Of a DNA stretch of 23,553 bases, positions 8,041-15,211 are shown piece by piece. Within the stretch, counting starts at the first letter, position 1. Each line of letters starts with the position of its first letter. The stretch is from Geodermatophilaceae bacterium (GTDB lineage: Bacteria > Actinomycetota > Actinomycetes > Mycobacteriales > Geodermatophilaceae). The notes beneath the pieces were generated by a model. It was given only the letters and a program-made list of their open reading frames with translations. It made no database searches and was not told the DNA's origin. Location of the stretch: NCBI GenBank assembly GCA_013813215.1, contig JACCSC010000240.1:1-23553 (forward strand). The letters run 5' to 3'. A program made the position numbers and the translations under genes.

Positions 8041-8298
8041 GTGGCCGACACCGCACACCAGCACGGCAGTTCGCCGGTACCCGTCGAACACGAGCGGCCG
8101 GAGGACTGGGGCTGGCACCACGAGTGGCGGCGCAGCACCCCGGTGATCGGCTGGCTCATGACGATCTCGATCCTGCTGCTGATCTTGGGCAACCACGTAG
8201 GGAACGTGGAGAACTACTGGCTGATCGGAACCGCCGCGTTCATGGCCGTGCTGCTGGTCCGGGACCGGATCAGGCGCAAGAACGCCTGGCGCGCCTGA
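8041..8298 (+). CDS. DUF2631 small membrane protein
   Basis: An 85-residue protein matching DUF2631, an actinobacterial family of unknown function. It has a soluble N-terminus with HERPEDWGWHHEWRR, which looks like the family signature, then two predicted membrane helices (about residues 40-55 and 58-75) around a short GNVENYW turn, and a basic end (RDRIRRKNAWRA) that should be cytoplasmic. The GTG at 8041 has GGAGG 6 nt upstream. It ends one base before the convergent rlmN stop. I recall DUF2631 genes in this same neighbourhood in mycobacteria, between the rip1 and rlmN/cdsA genes, so it belongs to the conserved core. No role can be assigned. Confidence 0.88.
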   Translation: MADTAHQHGSSPVPVEHERPEDWGWHHEWRRSTPVIGWLMTISILLLILGNHVGNVENYWLIGTAAFMAVLLVRDRIRRKNAWRA

Positions 8299-8299
8299 C

Positions 8300-9397
8300 T
8301 CAGTCCGCCGCGGCCAACTGACCGCAGGCGCCCGCAATCTCCCGACCCCTGGTGTCGCGCACGGTGGTCGGCACGCCGCGATCCCGCAGCCGCCGGACGA
8401 ACTCCCGCTGTACGGCCGGATCGCTGGCGTCCCACCGGCTGCCCGGTGTCGGGTTCAGCGGGATCAGGTTGACGTGGGTGAGCCGCGCGCGCAGCAGCTG
8501 GGCGAGCAGGTCGGCCCGCCAAGGCTGGTCGTTGACGTCGCGGATCATCGCGTACTCGATGGACACCCGCCGGCCGGTCGCGGCGGCGTACTCCCAGGCC
8601 GCGTCCAGGACCTCGGCCACCGGCCAGCGGGTGTTGACAGGGACCAGCGTGTCGCGCAGCTCGTCGTCCGGTGCGTGCAGGCTCACCGCCAACGTCACGT
8701 TCAGACCCTCGCCGGTCAGGCGGCGGATCGCGGGGACCAGCCCGACCGTGGACACCGTGACCGAGCGCTGGGACAGCCCGAGTCCGGAGGGCGGCGGCTC
8801 GGTGAGCCGGCGTACGGCGGCCAGCACGCGCTGGTAGTTCGCCAAGGGCTCGCCCATGCCCATGAACACCACGTTGCTCACCCGGCCCGGCCCGCCGGGG
8901 ATCTCGTCGCGGGCCAGGGCCCGCGCCCCGGCCACCACCTGCTCGACGATCTCGGCGGTGGACAGGTTGCGGGTCAGCCCACTCTGGCCGGTGGCGCAAA
9001 AGGGGCAGGCCATCCCGCAGCCGGCCTGGCTGGACACGCACAGCGTCGTCCGGCCGGGATAGCGCATGAGCACGCTCTCGATGAGGACGCCGTCCATCGC
9101 CCGCCACAGCGTCTTGCGGGTCGCACCGTCGTCGCAGCCGACATGCCGGACGACGGTGAGCAACGGGGGCAGCAGCGCCTCGGCCAGCGTGGCGCGGGCC
9201 GCGGCCGGGACGTCGGTCATCCGCTCGACGTCGTCCTCGAGCCGGCCGAAGTAGTGCCGGCCCAGCTGGTCGGCCCGGAAGGCCGGCTCGCCGAGCTCGG
9301 CGACGGCGGCGCGTCGCTGCCCCGGGTCGAGGTCGGCGAGGTGCCGCGCCGGGCGGACCGCTCGCGGCGCGGTGAAGACCAGAGGGATGGCGCTCAT
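8300..9397 (-). CDS. rlmN: Dual-specificity RNA methyltransferase RlmN (23S rRNA m2A2503 / tRNA m2A37)
   Basis: A radical-SAM methyltransferase that adds a methyl group to C2 of A2503 in 23S rRNA and A37 of some tRNAs. In 365 residues it has the cluster motif CGMACPFC (Cys127, 131, 134), the SAM-binding GMGEPLANY, and the two mechanistic cysteines Cys120 (TLCVSSQAG) and Cys358 (GACGQL), all placed as in the family. The ATG at 9397 is chosen over a GTG at 9415, though neither has a convincing Shine-Dalgarno. It is divergent from the SpoU-type methyltransferase (44-bp gap) and convergent with DUF2631. Conserved neighbour of cdsA-frr-pyrH. Confidence 0.95.
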   Translation of the reverse strand: MSAIPLVFTAPRAVRPARHLADLDPGQRRAAVAELGEPAFRADQLGRHYFGRLEDDVERMTDVPAAARATLAEALLPPLLTVVRHVGCDDGATRKTLWRAMDGVLIESVLMRYPGRTTLCVSSQAGCGMACPFCATGQSGLTRNLSTAEIVEQVVAGARALARDEIPGGPGRVSNVVFMGMGEPLANYQRVLAAVRRLTEPPPSGLGLSQRSVTVSTVGLVPAIRRLTGEGLNVTLAVSLHAPDDELRDTLVPVNTRWPVAEVLDAAWEYAAATGRRVSIEYAMIRDVNDQPWRADLLAQLLRARLTHVNLIPLNPTPGSRWDASDPAVQREFVRRLRDRGVPTTVRDTRGREIAGACGQLAAAD

Positions 9398-9427
9398 CTG
9401 GTGCGAGTGTCCCACGCAGCCGCCGGG

Positions 9428-9433
9428 TACCGT
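9428..9433 (+). promoter_or_regulatory. Candidate -10 for a leaderless SpoU methyltransferase transcript
   Basis: TACCGT (TANNNT pattern) ends 8 nt before the GTG at 9442, and no Shine-Dalgarno sequence lies in between. The spacing is the same as at the TetR gene, consistent with a leaderless start. No clear -35 is visible in the 44-bp gap to rlmN. Confidence 0.35.
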
Positions 9434-9441
9434 GCGCAGCC

Positions 9442-10086
9442 GTGAGCTTCCTCGGCGTGCAAGCGGATCCCGACGTGGCCCCGCCGGTCGGCGTCGGACC
9501 GCACCCCCAGCCCTGGCCCGCGGGCGCCCACCTCGATCCCGATCTGCTTGCCGGCGGCGACCGCCGCAACGTGCTCGATCGATACCGCTACTGGCGGCAC
9601 GAGGCGATCGTCGCCGACCTGGACTCCAGACGGCACGAGTTCCACGTGGCCATCGAGAACTGGCAGCACGACCTCAACATCGGCACCGTCGTACGGACCG
9701 CCAACGCCTTCCTCGCCGCCGAGGTGCACATCGTCGGCCGGCGGCGCTGGAACCGCCGCGGTGCGATGGTCACCGACCGCTACCAGCACGTCCGCTACCA
9801 CGACGATCCCGCGGCACTGGCCGGCTGGGCGGCCGAGACCGGCCTGCCGCTGGTTGGCGTGGACAACCTGCCCGGCGCGGTGCCACTGGAATCGGTAGTC
9901 CTGCCCCGCGCCTGCGTCCTGCTCTTCGGCCAGGAAGGGCCCGGCCTGTCCGGCGCGGCCCGCGCGGCAGCGGCGCAGGTCTGCTCGATCGCGCAGTTCG
10001 GGTCCACCCGCTCGATCAATGCCGGGGTGGCCGCGGGGATCGCGATGCACGCCTGGATCCGTCAGCACGCGGAGTTGGGCTCGTGA
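9442..10086 (+). CDS. TrmH/SpoU-family RNA 2'-O-methyltransferase
   Basis: A 214-residue SPOUT-class enzyme that would transfer a methyl group from SAM to a ribose 2'-OH in rRNA or tRNA. The three family motifs are in order: HDLNIGTVVRTANAF (motif 1, with the conserved Asn and Arg), LLFGQEGPGLS (motif 2) and FGSTRSINAGVAAGIAMHAW (motif 3, part of the trefoil-knot SAM site). The first ~60 residues, Pro/Gly/Asp-rich, are an extension before the core. Which RNA and position are modified cannot be read from sequence. It is divergent from rlmN and followed by a DUF952 gene in the same direction, so two RNA methyltransferases sit back to back. Start at GTG 9442 by default. Confidence 0.9.
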   Translation: MSFLGVQADPDVAPPVGVGPHPQPWPAGAHLDPDLLAGGDRRNVLDRYRYWRHEAIVADLDSRRHEFHVAIENWQHDLNIGTVVRTANAFLAAEVHIVGRRRWNRRGAMVTDRYQHVRYHDDPAALAGWAAETGLPLVGVDNLPGAVPLESVVLPRACVLLFGQEGPGLSGAARAAAAQVCSIAQFGSTRSINAGVAAGIAMHAWIRQHAELGS

Positions 10087-10120
10087 GCGCCGACGCACTC
10101 GTCTCCGCGGAGGCGTCGGC

Positions 10121-10504
10121 GTGACCAGCCTGCTGCTGCACATGACGACCCGGGCGATGTACGCCGAGGCGCAGCGCACCGGTCGCTACCGGGTCGCCTC
10201 GCTGGCGGCCGAAGGGTTCATCCACCTGTCCACCGCGGAGCAGGTCCACCTCCCGGCGAACGCGCTGTTCCGCGGTCGGCGCGACATCGTGCTGCTCTGC
10301 ATCGATCCGGACCGGCTCGGCGCCGCGGTGCTGTGGGAGCCGGTCGACCCCGCCGATCCGCAGAGCATGCGCTTCCCGCACCTGTACGGCGAACTCGACA
10401 TAGCCGCTGTCGTCGCGGTGGTCGACTACCTCCCGGCCGCGGACGGCTCGTTCGCCCCGCCGGTTATCCAGGACCTGCCGGGTCAGCCCGGCGGCACCAT
10501 GTAG
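10121..10504 (+). CDS. DUF952 family protein
   Basis: A 127-residue protein matching DUF952, a small widespread family without an established biochemical role. Recognisable landmarks are LLLHMTTRAMYAEA at the start, the central EGFIHLSTAEQVHLPAN, and RFPHLYGELDI near the end; the conserved His residues suggest an active or binding site, but this is inference. The GTG at 10121 has GGAGG at 10109-10113, 7 nt upstream. A 13-codon frame fills the gap from the methyltransferase stop to this start (see findings). The 3' end overlaps the convergent cdsA by 22 bp. It probably shares a transcript with the upstream RNA methyltransferase. Confidence 0.88.
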   Translation: MTSLLLHMTTRAMYAEAQRTGRYRVASLAAEGFIHLSTAEQVHLPANALFRGRRDIVLLCIDPDRLGAAVLWEPVDPADPQSMRFPHLYGELDIAAVVAVVDYLPAADGSFAPPVIQDLPGQPGGTM

Positions 10505-11358
10505 GACAGCAGGATCCAGGCCACGGCGGCTGACGGGAGCAGCGAATCCAGGCGGTCCATGAGGCCGCCGTGACCCGGGAGCAGCGAGCCCATGTCCTTG
10601 ATCCCCAGGTCCCGCTTGAGCATCGACTCGCCCAGGTCACCGAGCGTGGAGGTCGCAGCGATCGCCACCCCGAACAGGGCGCCCTGCCACCACCGACCGT
10701 CCAGACCCAGGGTCAGGAACAGCGCGCCGCCGACCGCGCAGGCGAGCATCGACCCGGCCAGGCCTTCCCACGACTTCTTCGGGCTCACCGAGGCCGCGAG
10801 CGGGTGCTTGCCGAAGACCACACCGGCGGCGTAGCCGCCGACGTCACTGCAGACCACGGTGGCGATGAACGCGATGACCCGGGCCGCCCCGTCGTCGGGG
10901 AGCGAGAGCAGTACGGCGAACCCGGCGAGCAACGGGACGTAGGTGGCAATCAACACCGTCGTACTGATGTCGTGCAGGTATCCGCTGGCGCCGTCGGCCA
11001 GCCGCCAGACGATGCACGCGAGCACGGTGATCATGAAGGAAATGACCAGGCCGTCCGCGCCGCGCAGGTAGGTCAGCGCCATCATCGAGATGCTGCCGAG
11101 GACCAACGGGACGACGGGCTGGCGGGCCCCGTCGCCGTCCATGGCGCGGATCAGCTCCCAGACGCCGACGACCACGGCCAGCCCGACCACGACGGCGAAG
11201 CCGTCGCGGAACAGGAGCAGGGTGGCGATGACGACGCCCCCGAGCCCGACGCCCACGGCGATCGCGGCGCCCAGATCACGTCCAGCCCGCGAACGCTTGT
11301 CCGCCGGCATCGCCTGGTCCGTGGTGGCCACGGGGATCGGAGGCTCGCTGGTGGTCAC
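10483..11358 (-). CDS. cdsA: Phosphatidate cytidylyltransferase (CDP-diacylglycerol synthase)
   Basis: CdsA makes CDP-diacylglycerol from phosphatidic acid and CTP, the branch point of phospholipid synthesis (including phosphatidylinositol in actinobacteria). The 291-residue integral membrane protein has about eight hydrophobic segments and the family signature at 237-271: STLGDLGESMLKRDLGIKD followed by PGHGGLMDRLD. A second conserved segment, CSDVGGYAAG, is at 170-179, and SPKKSWEG at 192-199. The ~28-residue hydrophilic N-terminus is typical of the actinobacterial form. The GTG at 11358 is 16 bp after the frr stop, with GGAGA 9 nt upstream. It is the last gene of the rpsB-tsf-pyrH-frr-cdsA run. 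Confidence 0.96.
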   Translation of the reverse strand: MTTSEPPIPVATTDQAMPADKRSRAGRDLGAAIAVGVGLGGVVIATLLLFRDGFAVVVGLAVVVGVWELIRAMDGDGARQPVVPLVLGSISMMALTYLRGADGLVISFMITVLACIVWRLADGASGYLHDISTTVLIATYVPLLAGFAVLLSLPDDGAARVIAFIATVVCSDVGGYAAGVVFGKHPLAASVSPKKSWEGLAGSMLACAVGGALFLTLGLDGRWWQGALFGVAIAATSTLGDLGESMLKRDLGIKDMGSLLPGHGGLMDRLDSLLPSAAVAWILLSYMVPPG

Positions 11359-11374
11359 GTCGGGAGGTCTCCGC

Positions 11375-11932
11375 TCAGACCTCGAGCAGTTCGGCTTCCT
11401 TGTGCTTCACCGCGTCGTCGATCGCGGCGATGTACTTGGCGGTGGTGTCGTCCAGCTCCTTCTCCGCCCGCCGTACGTCGTCCTCGCCGGCCTCACCGTC
11501 GTGCTTGATGCGCTCCAGCTCTTCCTTCGCCTTGCGCCGCACATTGCGGATCGCGACGCGCGCGTCCTCGCCCTTGTGCCGCGCCACCTTGACCAGGTCG
11601 CGACGTCGCTCCTCGGTCAGCTGCGGGAAGATCACCCGGATCAGCGTTCCGTCGTTGGTCGGGTTGACCCCGAGGTCGCTGTCCCGGATCGAGCGCTCGA
11701 TGGCGCCGAGCTGCGTGCCGTCGTACGGCTTGATCACCGCCATCCGGGCCTCCGGGACGTTGATCGAGGCCATCTGCGGGATCGGGGTGGGCGCGCCGTA
11801 GTAGTCCACGAGCAGCCGGCCGAACATCGCCGGACTCGCCCGGCCGGTGCGGACGCTGCCCAGGTCTTCCCGCGCGAACGAGACGGCCTTGTCCATCTTC
11901 TCCTCGGCGTCGAAGAGTGCCTCGTCGATCAC
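11375..11932 (-). CDS. frr: Ribosome recycling factor
   Basis: RRF splits the post-termination ribosome with EF-G. The 185-residue length is exactly typical. The N-terminal helix has EEKMDKAVSFAREDLGSVRTGRA, where the Arg in VRTGRA is the key ribosome-contact region. YYGAPTPIPQMASI and PFDGT-like KPYDGTQL follow, then the long C-terminal helices with EERRRDLVKVARHKGEDARV. The GTG at 11932 has AGGAGG at 11945-11940, 7 nt upstream. It follows pyrH after 47 bp, a gap that holds a GC hairpin, and precedes cdsA by 16 bp. Nothing is unusual in the protein. Confidence 0.97.
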   Translation of the reverse strand: MIDEALFDAEEKMDKAVSFAREDLGSVRTGRASPAMFGRLLVDYYGAPTPIPQMASINVPEARMAVIKPYDGTQLGAIERSIRDSDLGVNPTNDGTLIRVIFPQLTEERRRDLVKVARHKGEDARVAIRNVRRKAKEELERIKHDGEAGEDDVRRAEKELDDTTAKYIAAIDDAVKHKEAELLEV

Positions 11933-11955
11933 GGGTGTTCCTCCTGTCGGGTCGG

Positions 11956-11973
11956 CGCGGCCATCCGGCCGCG
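11956..11973 (-). terminator. Small GC hairpin between pyrH and frr
   Basis: CGCGGCC-ATCC-GGCCGCG forms a perfect 7-bp stem with a 4-nt loop in the 47-bp gap. There is no U-tract. It could be a weak terminator, an attenuator or an mRNA-processing barrier; the AGGAGG of frr lies just downstream and outside the stem. Confidence 0.3.
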
Positions 11974-11979
11974 GGACGG

Positions 11980-12732
11980 CTACGCGCTGACCAGCGTGCC
12001 GATCCTCTCACCGGCCACCGCCCGGGCGATGTTTCCTTCCACGAGCATGTTGAACACCACGATGGGAAGCCGGTTGTCCATCGCCAACGAGATCGCTGTC
12101 GAGTCGGCGACCTGCAATCCCCGCGCGAGCACCTCGGCATGGGTCAGCCGCTCGAACATGCGCGCGTCGGGGACCAGGCGCGGGTCCGCATCGAACACCC
12201 CGTCGACGCCGTTCTTGGCCATGAGCAGCACCTGGCAGTGGATCTCCAGGGCCCGCTGGGCCGCCACCGTGTCCGTGGAGAAGAACGGCATGCCCGCGCC
12301 GCAGCCGAAGATGACCACGCGGCCCTTCTCCAGGTGCCGGATCGCGCGCAACGGGATGTACGGCTCGGCGACCTGCCCCATCGTGATCGCGGTCTGCACC
12401 CGCGTCGGCGTACCGCGTTGTTCCAAGAAGTCCTGCAGGGCCAGGCAGTTCATCACCGTGCCGAGCATGCCCATGTAGTCCGCTCGCGCCCGGTCCATGC
12501 CGCGCTGCGACAGCTCCGCGCCCCGGAAGAAGTTGCCGCCGCCGACGACCACGCCGACCTGGGCACCGCCTGCGACGACCTCGGCGATCTGGCGGGCAAT
12601 CCCGTCTACGACGTCCGGGTCCACACCGACCCGCCCGGCGCCGAAGGTCTCACCGGAAAGCTTGAGCAGCACCCGCTGGTACCCGCGCGGTCGCTGCAAT
12701 GGTTCGGCCGTGCTCGCCGATGGGTGCATCAC
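11980..12732 (-). CDS. pyrH: Uridylate kinase (UMP kinase)
   Basis: PyrH phosphorylates UMP to UDP with ATP in pyrimidine nucleotide synthesis and belongs to the amino-acid-kinase fold, unrelated to eukaryotic UMP/CMP kinases. In 250 residues it has KLSGE (24-28), the glycine loop VVVGGGNFFRG (61-71), DYMGMLGTVMNCLALQD, and KNGVDGVFDADPR near the ATP site. The N-terminal ~17 residues are an actinobacterial-style extension. The GTG at 12732 is 8 nt from GGGAGG (12746-12741); the adjacent ATG at 12729 is 11 nt from it, so either could be used. It lies 84 bp after tsf, in the classical rpsB-tsf-pyrH-frr order. Confidence 0.97.
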   Translation of the reverse strand: MMHPSASTAEPLQRPRGYQRVLLKLSGETFGAGRVGVDPDVVDGIARQIAEVVAGGAQVGVVVGGGNFFRGAELSQRGMDRARADYMGMLGTVMNCLALQDFLEQRGTPTRVQTAITMGQVAEPYIPLRAIRHLEKGRVVIFGCGAGMPFFSTDTVAAQRALEIHCQVLLMAKNGVDGVFDADPRLVPDARMFERLTHAEVLARGLQVADSTAISLAMDNRLPIVVFNMLVEGNIARAVAGERIGTLVSA

Positions 12733-12816
12733 GAGCGGCTCCTCCCGGCGCGGGTCGCGGCGCGGGGTGACCGCTCCGGCACTGTCGGTGTTGCGTGGGG
12801 ATCCTCCGATCCTGCC

Positions 12817-13641
12817 CTACGCCCGGCCGACCTCGAAACGCACGAAGCGGGTCACGGTCACACCCGCGTCGGCCAGCACCCGCTGCATGGCCTGCTTCTT
12901 GTGCTCCTCGCGGACCGACACCTGCTCGAGCAGCGTGGCGTCCTTGAAGAACCCGTTCACCCGGCCCTCCACGATCCGGCCGATCGCCGCCTCCGGCTTG
13001 CCTTCCTCGCGCGCGGTCTCCTCGGCGATGCGCCGCTCAGCGGCCACGACGTCCTCGGGCACGTCCTCGCGGGACAGGTACCGCGGGCTCATCGCCGCGA
13101 TGTGCATGCCGACCCCACGGGCCAGCTCGTCATCCCCGCCGGTGTACTCGACGAGCACGCCTACCTGCGGCGGCAGGTCGGGGTTGCGGCGGTGCAGGTA
13201 GACCGCCGTCGTTCCCTCGGCCACGACGAACCGGTTCACGACGATCTTCTCACCGAGCTTGGCCGACTCCTCGTCCACTGCCGCCTGCACGGTGCGGCCG
13301 TCGGGCAGCTGCTGCTCGAGCAACGTGGGAACGTCCTGCGGCTCGGCGGCGGCGCTGTGCTCGACGATCGAGGCGGCCAGGGCCTGGAATGAGGAGTTCT
13401 TCGCTACGAAGTCCGTCTCGCAGTTGAGCTCGAGCAGCGCCGAACCGGCCGCCGCGACGAGCCCGTTGGCTGCGGTACGACCGGCTCGCTTGCTGACGTC
13501 CTTCGCGCCCTTGACCCGCAGGATGTCCACTGCGGCGTCGAAGTCGCCGTTGGTCTCCTCCAGCGCCCTCTTGCAGTCCATCATCCCGGCCGCGGTCAGC
13601 TCGCGCAGCCGCTTGACGTCGGCGGCGGTGTAGTTCGCCAT
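12817..13641 (-). CDS. tsf: Translation elongation factor Ts
   Basis: EF-Ts is the guanine-nucleotide exchange factor of EF-Tu. The 274 residues start with the UBA-like domain (VKRLRELTAAGMMDCKRALEE, residues 9-29), followed by the hallmark TDFVA region (LNCETDFVAKNSSF) that contacts EF-Tu, and then the core and coiled-coil segments. The ATG at 13641 fits the family N-terminus MANYTAADVK. GAGGAG abuts the start with no spacer, so ribosome binding may use the weaker GAGAG tract a few bases upstream. A GC-rich hairpin (13665-13684) stands just before it in the 105-bp gap after rpsB, a possible control point for the rpsB:tsf ratio. Confidence 0.97.
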   Translation of the reverse strand: MANYTAADVKRLRELTAAGMMDCKRALEETNGDFDAAVDILRVKGAKDVSKRAGRTAANGLVAAAGSALLELNCETDFVAKNSSFQALAASIVEHSAAAEPQDVPTLLEQQLPDGRTVQAAVDEESAKLGEKIVVNRFVVAEGTTAVYLHRRNPDLPPQVGVLVEYTGGDDELARGVGMHIAAMSPRYLSREDVPEDVVAAERRIAEETAREEGKPEAAIGRIVEGRVNGFFKDATLLEQVSVREEHKKQAMQRVLADAGVTVTRFVRFEVGRA

Positions 13642-13664
13642 CTCCTCGCTTCTCTCTTCTCGCG

Positions 13665-13684
13665 CGGGGGGCCTGCGCCCCCCG
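13665..13684 (-). terminator. Intercistronic hairpin between rpsB and tsf
   Basis: CGGGGGGC-(4 nt)-GCCCCCCG forms a perfect 8-bp GC-only stem ending 24 nt before the tsf start. The next bases on the mRNA are rich in G and A, not U. Position suggests partial termination or attenuation between rpsB and tsf; a complete terminator would require a separate tsf promoter, which I do not see. Confidence 0.45.
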
Positions 13685-13746
13685 GACAGGTCAACCCGCG
13701 TGCGGAAGTACGTGATCCGCTGCCTCGGGTCAGGCCCTGCCTGGGT

Positions 13747-14997
13747 CTAGGACCGTTCGGTGGTGTCCTCGGCGGGGGGCGCGTCGGCCTGTTGCTCGGC
13801 GGCCGCCTCGGTGGCCGCAGGCGCGTCCGGTACGTCCGCAGTTGCATCCGGTGCATCCGGTGCGTCCGCAGGAGCATCCGGTGCATCCGGTGCGTCCGCA
13901 GGTGCATCCGGTACGTCCGGTGCGTCCGCAGGTGCATCCGGTGCATCCGGTGCGTCCGCAGGTGCATCCGGTGCATCCGGTGCGTCCGCAGGTGCATCCG
14001 GTACGTCCGGTGCGTCCGCGGGCGCTTCTGGTGCGGCCGCCTCCGCCGGCGCTGGCGGTGCTGACGCGTCCGCCGTTGCCTCCGGGGTCTGGACGGACGG
14101 TGTGGCGTCGGCGGGTATGGGCTCCGCGGGCGCCGCGGTGACAGCGTCGGCGGCGTCCGTGGCCGCAGTCCCGACCGTCGCCGCCGCGGTGCTCTTGCCC
14201 TCCAGCAACTCGCGTTCCCACTCCGGCATCGGCTCGTTCGCGCCGATCTCGACGGGCTGCACGGCACCGTCGCCGGATTCCTCGTCGCGCCCGGCGTTGG
14301 CCTGCGCGGCCGCGCGGGCCAGCTTGCCCTCGGCCACCGCGTCAGCGATGACCCGGGTCAGCAGGGCGGCGCTACGGATGGCGTCGTCGTTGCCGGGGAT
14401 CTTGTAGTCGACCTCGTCCGGGTCGCAGTTCGTGTCGAGCACGGCCACGACGGGGATACCCAGCTTGCGGGCTTCGCCGACGGCGATGTGCTCCTTCTTG
14501 GTGTCGACGACCCAGATCGCGCTCGGCACGCGGGCCATGTCCCGGATCCCACCGAGCGTGCGGTCGAGCTTGATCCGCTCGCGGGACAGCACGAGCTGCT
14601 CCTTCTTGGTCATCACCGTGGTGCCGCCGGTTTGCTCGATGACCTCGAGCTCCTTGAGCCGCTGCAGACGCTTGTGCACGGTGCTGAAGTTGGTCAGCAT
14701 CCCGCCGAGCCAGCGCTGGTTGACGAAGGGCATGCCCACGCGCTGGGCCTGCTCGGAGATCGCCTCCTGCGCCTGCTTCTTGGTGCCGACGAACAGCACG
14801 GAACCGCCGTGCGCCACCGTCTCGCGGACGAACTCGTAGGCCCGGTCGATGTAGGACAGCGTCTGCTGCAGATCGATGATGTAGATGCCGTTGCGTTCGG
14901 TGAAGATGAACCGCTTCATCTTGGGGTTCCACCGACGGGTCTGGTGCCCGAAGTGCACGCCGCTGTCCAGCAGCTGCTTCATGGTGACGACGGCCAT
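13747..14997 (-). CDS. rpsB: 30S ribosomal protein S2 with long acidic Ala/Asp/Pro-repeat C-terminal tail
   Basis: Residues 1 to about 235 are a complete S2 domain: MKQLLDSGVHFGHQTRRWNP, RNGIYIIDLQQT, QRWLGGMLTNF, the segment with DTKKEHIAVGEA, and IPVVAVLDTNCDPD. MPEWERELLEGK (257-268) is the usual end of actinobacterial S2. A further ~148 residues of almost only Ala, Asp, Pro, Glu, Thr, Val, Ser and Gln follow, with no Lys, His or aromatic residue and a single Arg at 415. Within it, residues 327-386 are six copies of ADAPD[AV]PDA[PT], coded by 30-bp DNA repeats. S2 is normally ~230-300 residues; this is 416. The tail is likely disordered and highly acidic. Start ATG 14997; GGAGG 11 nt upstream. 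It heads the rpsB-tsf-pyrH-frr-cdsA block. Confidence 0.96.
   Translation of the reverse strand: MAVVTMKQLLDSGVHFGHQTRRWNPKMKRFIFTERNGIYIIDLQQTLSYIDRAYEFVRETVAHGGSVLFVGTKKQAQEAISEQAQRVGMPFVNQRWLGGMLTNFSTVHKRLQRLKELEVIEQTGGTTVMTKKEQLVLSRERIKLDRTLGGIRDMARVPSAIWVVDTKKEHIAVGEARKLGIPVVAVLDTNCDPDEVDYKIPGNDDAIRSAALLTRVIADAVAEGKLARAAAQANAGRDEESGDGAVQPVEIGANEPMPEWERELLEGKSTAAATVGTAATDAADAVTAAPAEPIPADATPSVQTPEATADASAPPAPAEAAAPEAPADAPDVPDAPADAPDAPDAPADAPDAPDAPADAPDVPDAPADAPDAPDAPADAPDAPDATADVPDAPAATEAAAEQQADAPPAEDTTERS
13841..14020. repeat. 30-bp tandem repeat (6 units) inside the rpsB tail
   Basis: Six 30-bp units run without gaps from 13841. Units 4 and 5 (13931-13990) are identical; units 3 and 6 share a 2-base variant giving Val for Ala. 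Each unit is itself three related 9-10-bp pieces around GCATCCGGT/GCGTCCGCA. On the coding strand each gives ten residues of the A-D-A-P-D pattern. Degenerate flanking units extend to about 13811 and 14040. The near-identity of units implies recent slippage or unequal exchange that keeps the frame. Confidence 0.95.
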
Positions 14998-15082
14998 GAC
15001 GGCGCGTCCCTCCCAACGTCTGCGCGGCTGCGCCGTGAACGCTCAGCCACGCTGCCCGGTTGACGCGGCGGCCGGGTGGCGC

Positions 15083-15140
15083 ACCGCCCTGGTGCCCGGT
15101 CCGCGACCGGATCGGCCCGGCGAACCGGGACCAGGGCGGT
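15083..15140 (-). promoter_or_regulatory. Strong inverted repeat in the presumed rpsB leader RNA
   Basis: ACCGCCCTGGTGCCCGGT (15083-15100) and ACCGGGACCAGGGCGGT (15124-15140) pair over 17 bp with one bulged base around a 23-nt loop that is itself GC-rich. It lies between the candidate rpsB promoter and the rpsB start. Ribosomal protein S2 represses its own mRNA through a leader in E. coli; a similar role here is inferred from position only. Confidence 0.5.
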
Positions 15141-15211
15141 CGAGGTCCCCGCTGGTTGTAGGCGGGGAAGGAGCACGCGAAGTCGACCCGCCGGTGGCGA
15201 GTCGCGAGCCG

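Noticed and set aside
12733..12816. Possible promoter or hairpin between tsf and pyrH
   Set aside because: Only a 5-bp GGATC/GATCC repeat and the pyrH Shine-Dalgarno are visible; no convincing -10/-35 pair.
13841..14020. CRISPR-like regular 30-bp repetition
   Set aside because: Units are contiguous with no unique spacers, keep the reading frame of rpsB and code a simple ADAPD pattern; no cas genes are present.
13730..14221. Cys/Gly-rich and His/Pro-rich reading frames over the repeat
   Set aside because: They are shifted or antisense readings of the rpsB tail repeat without start signals; S2 continues in the true frame.
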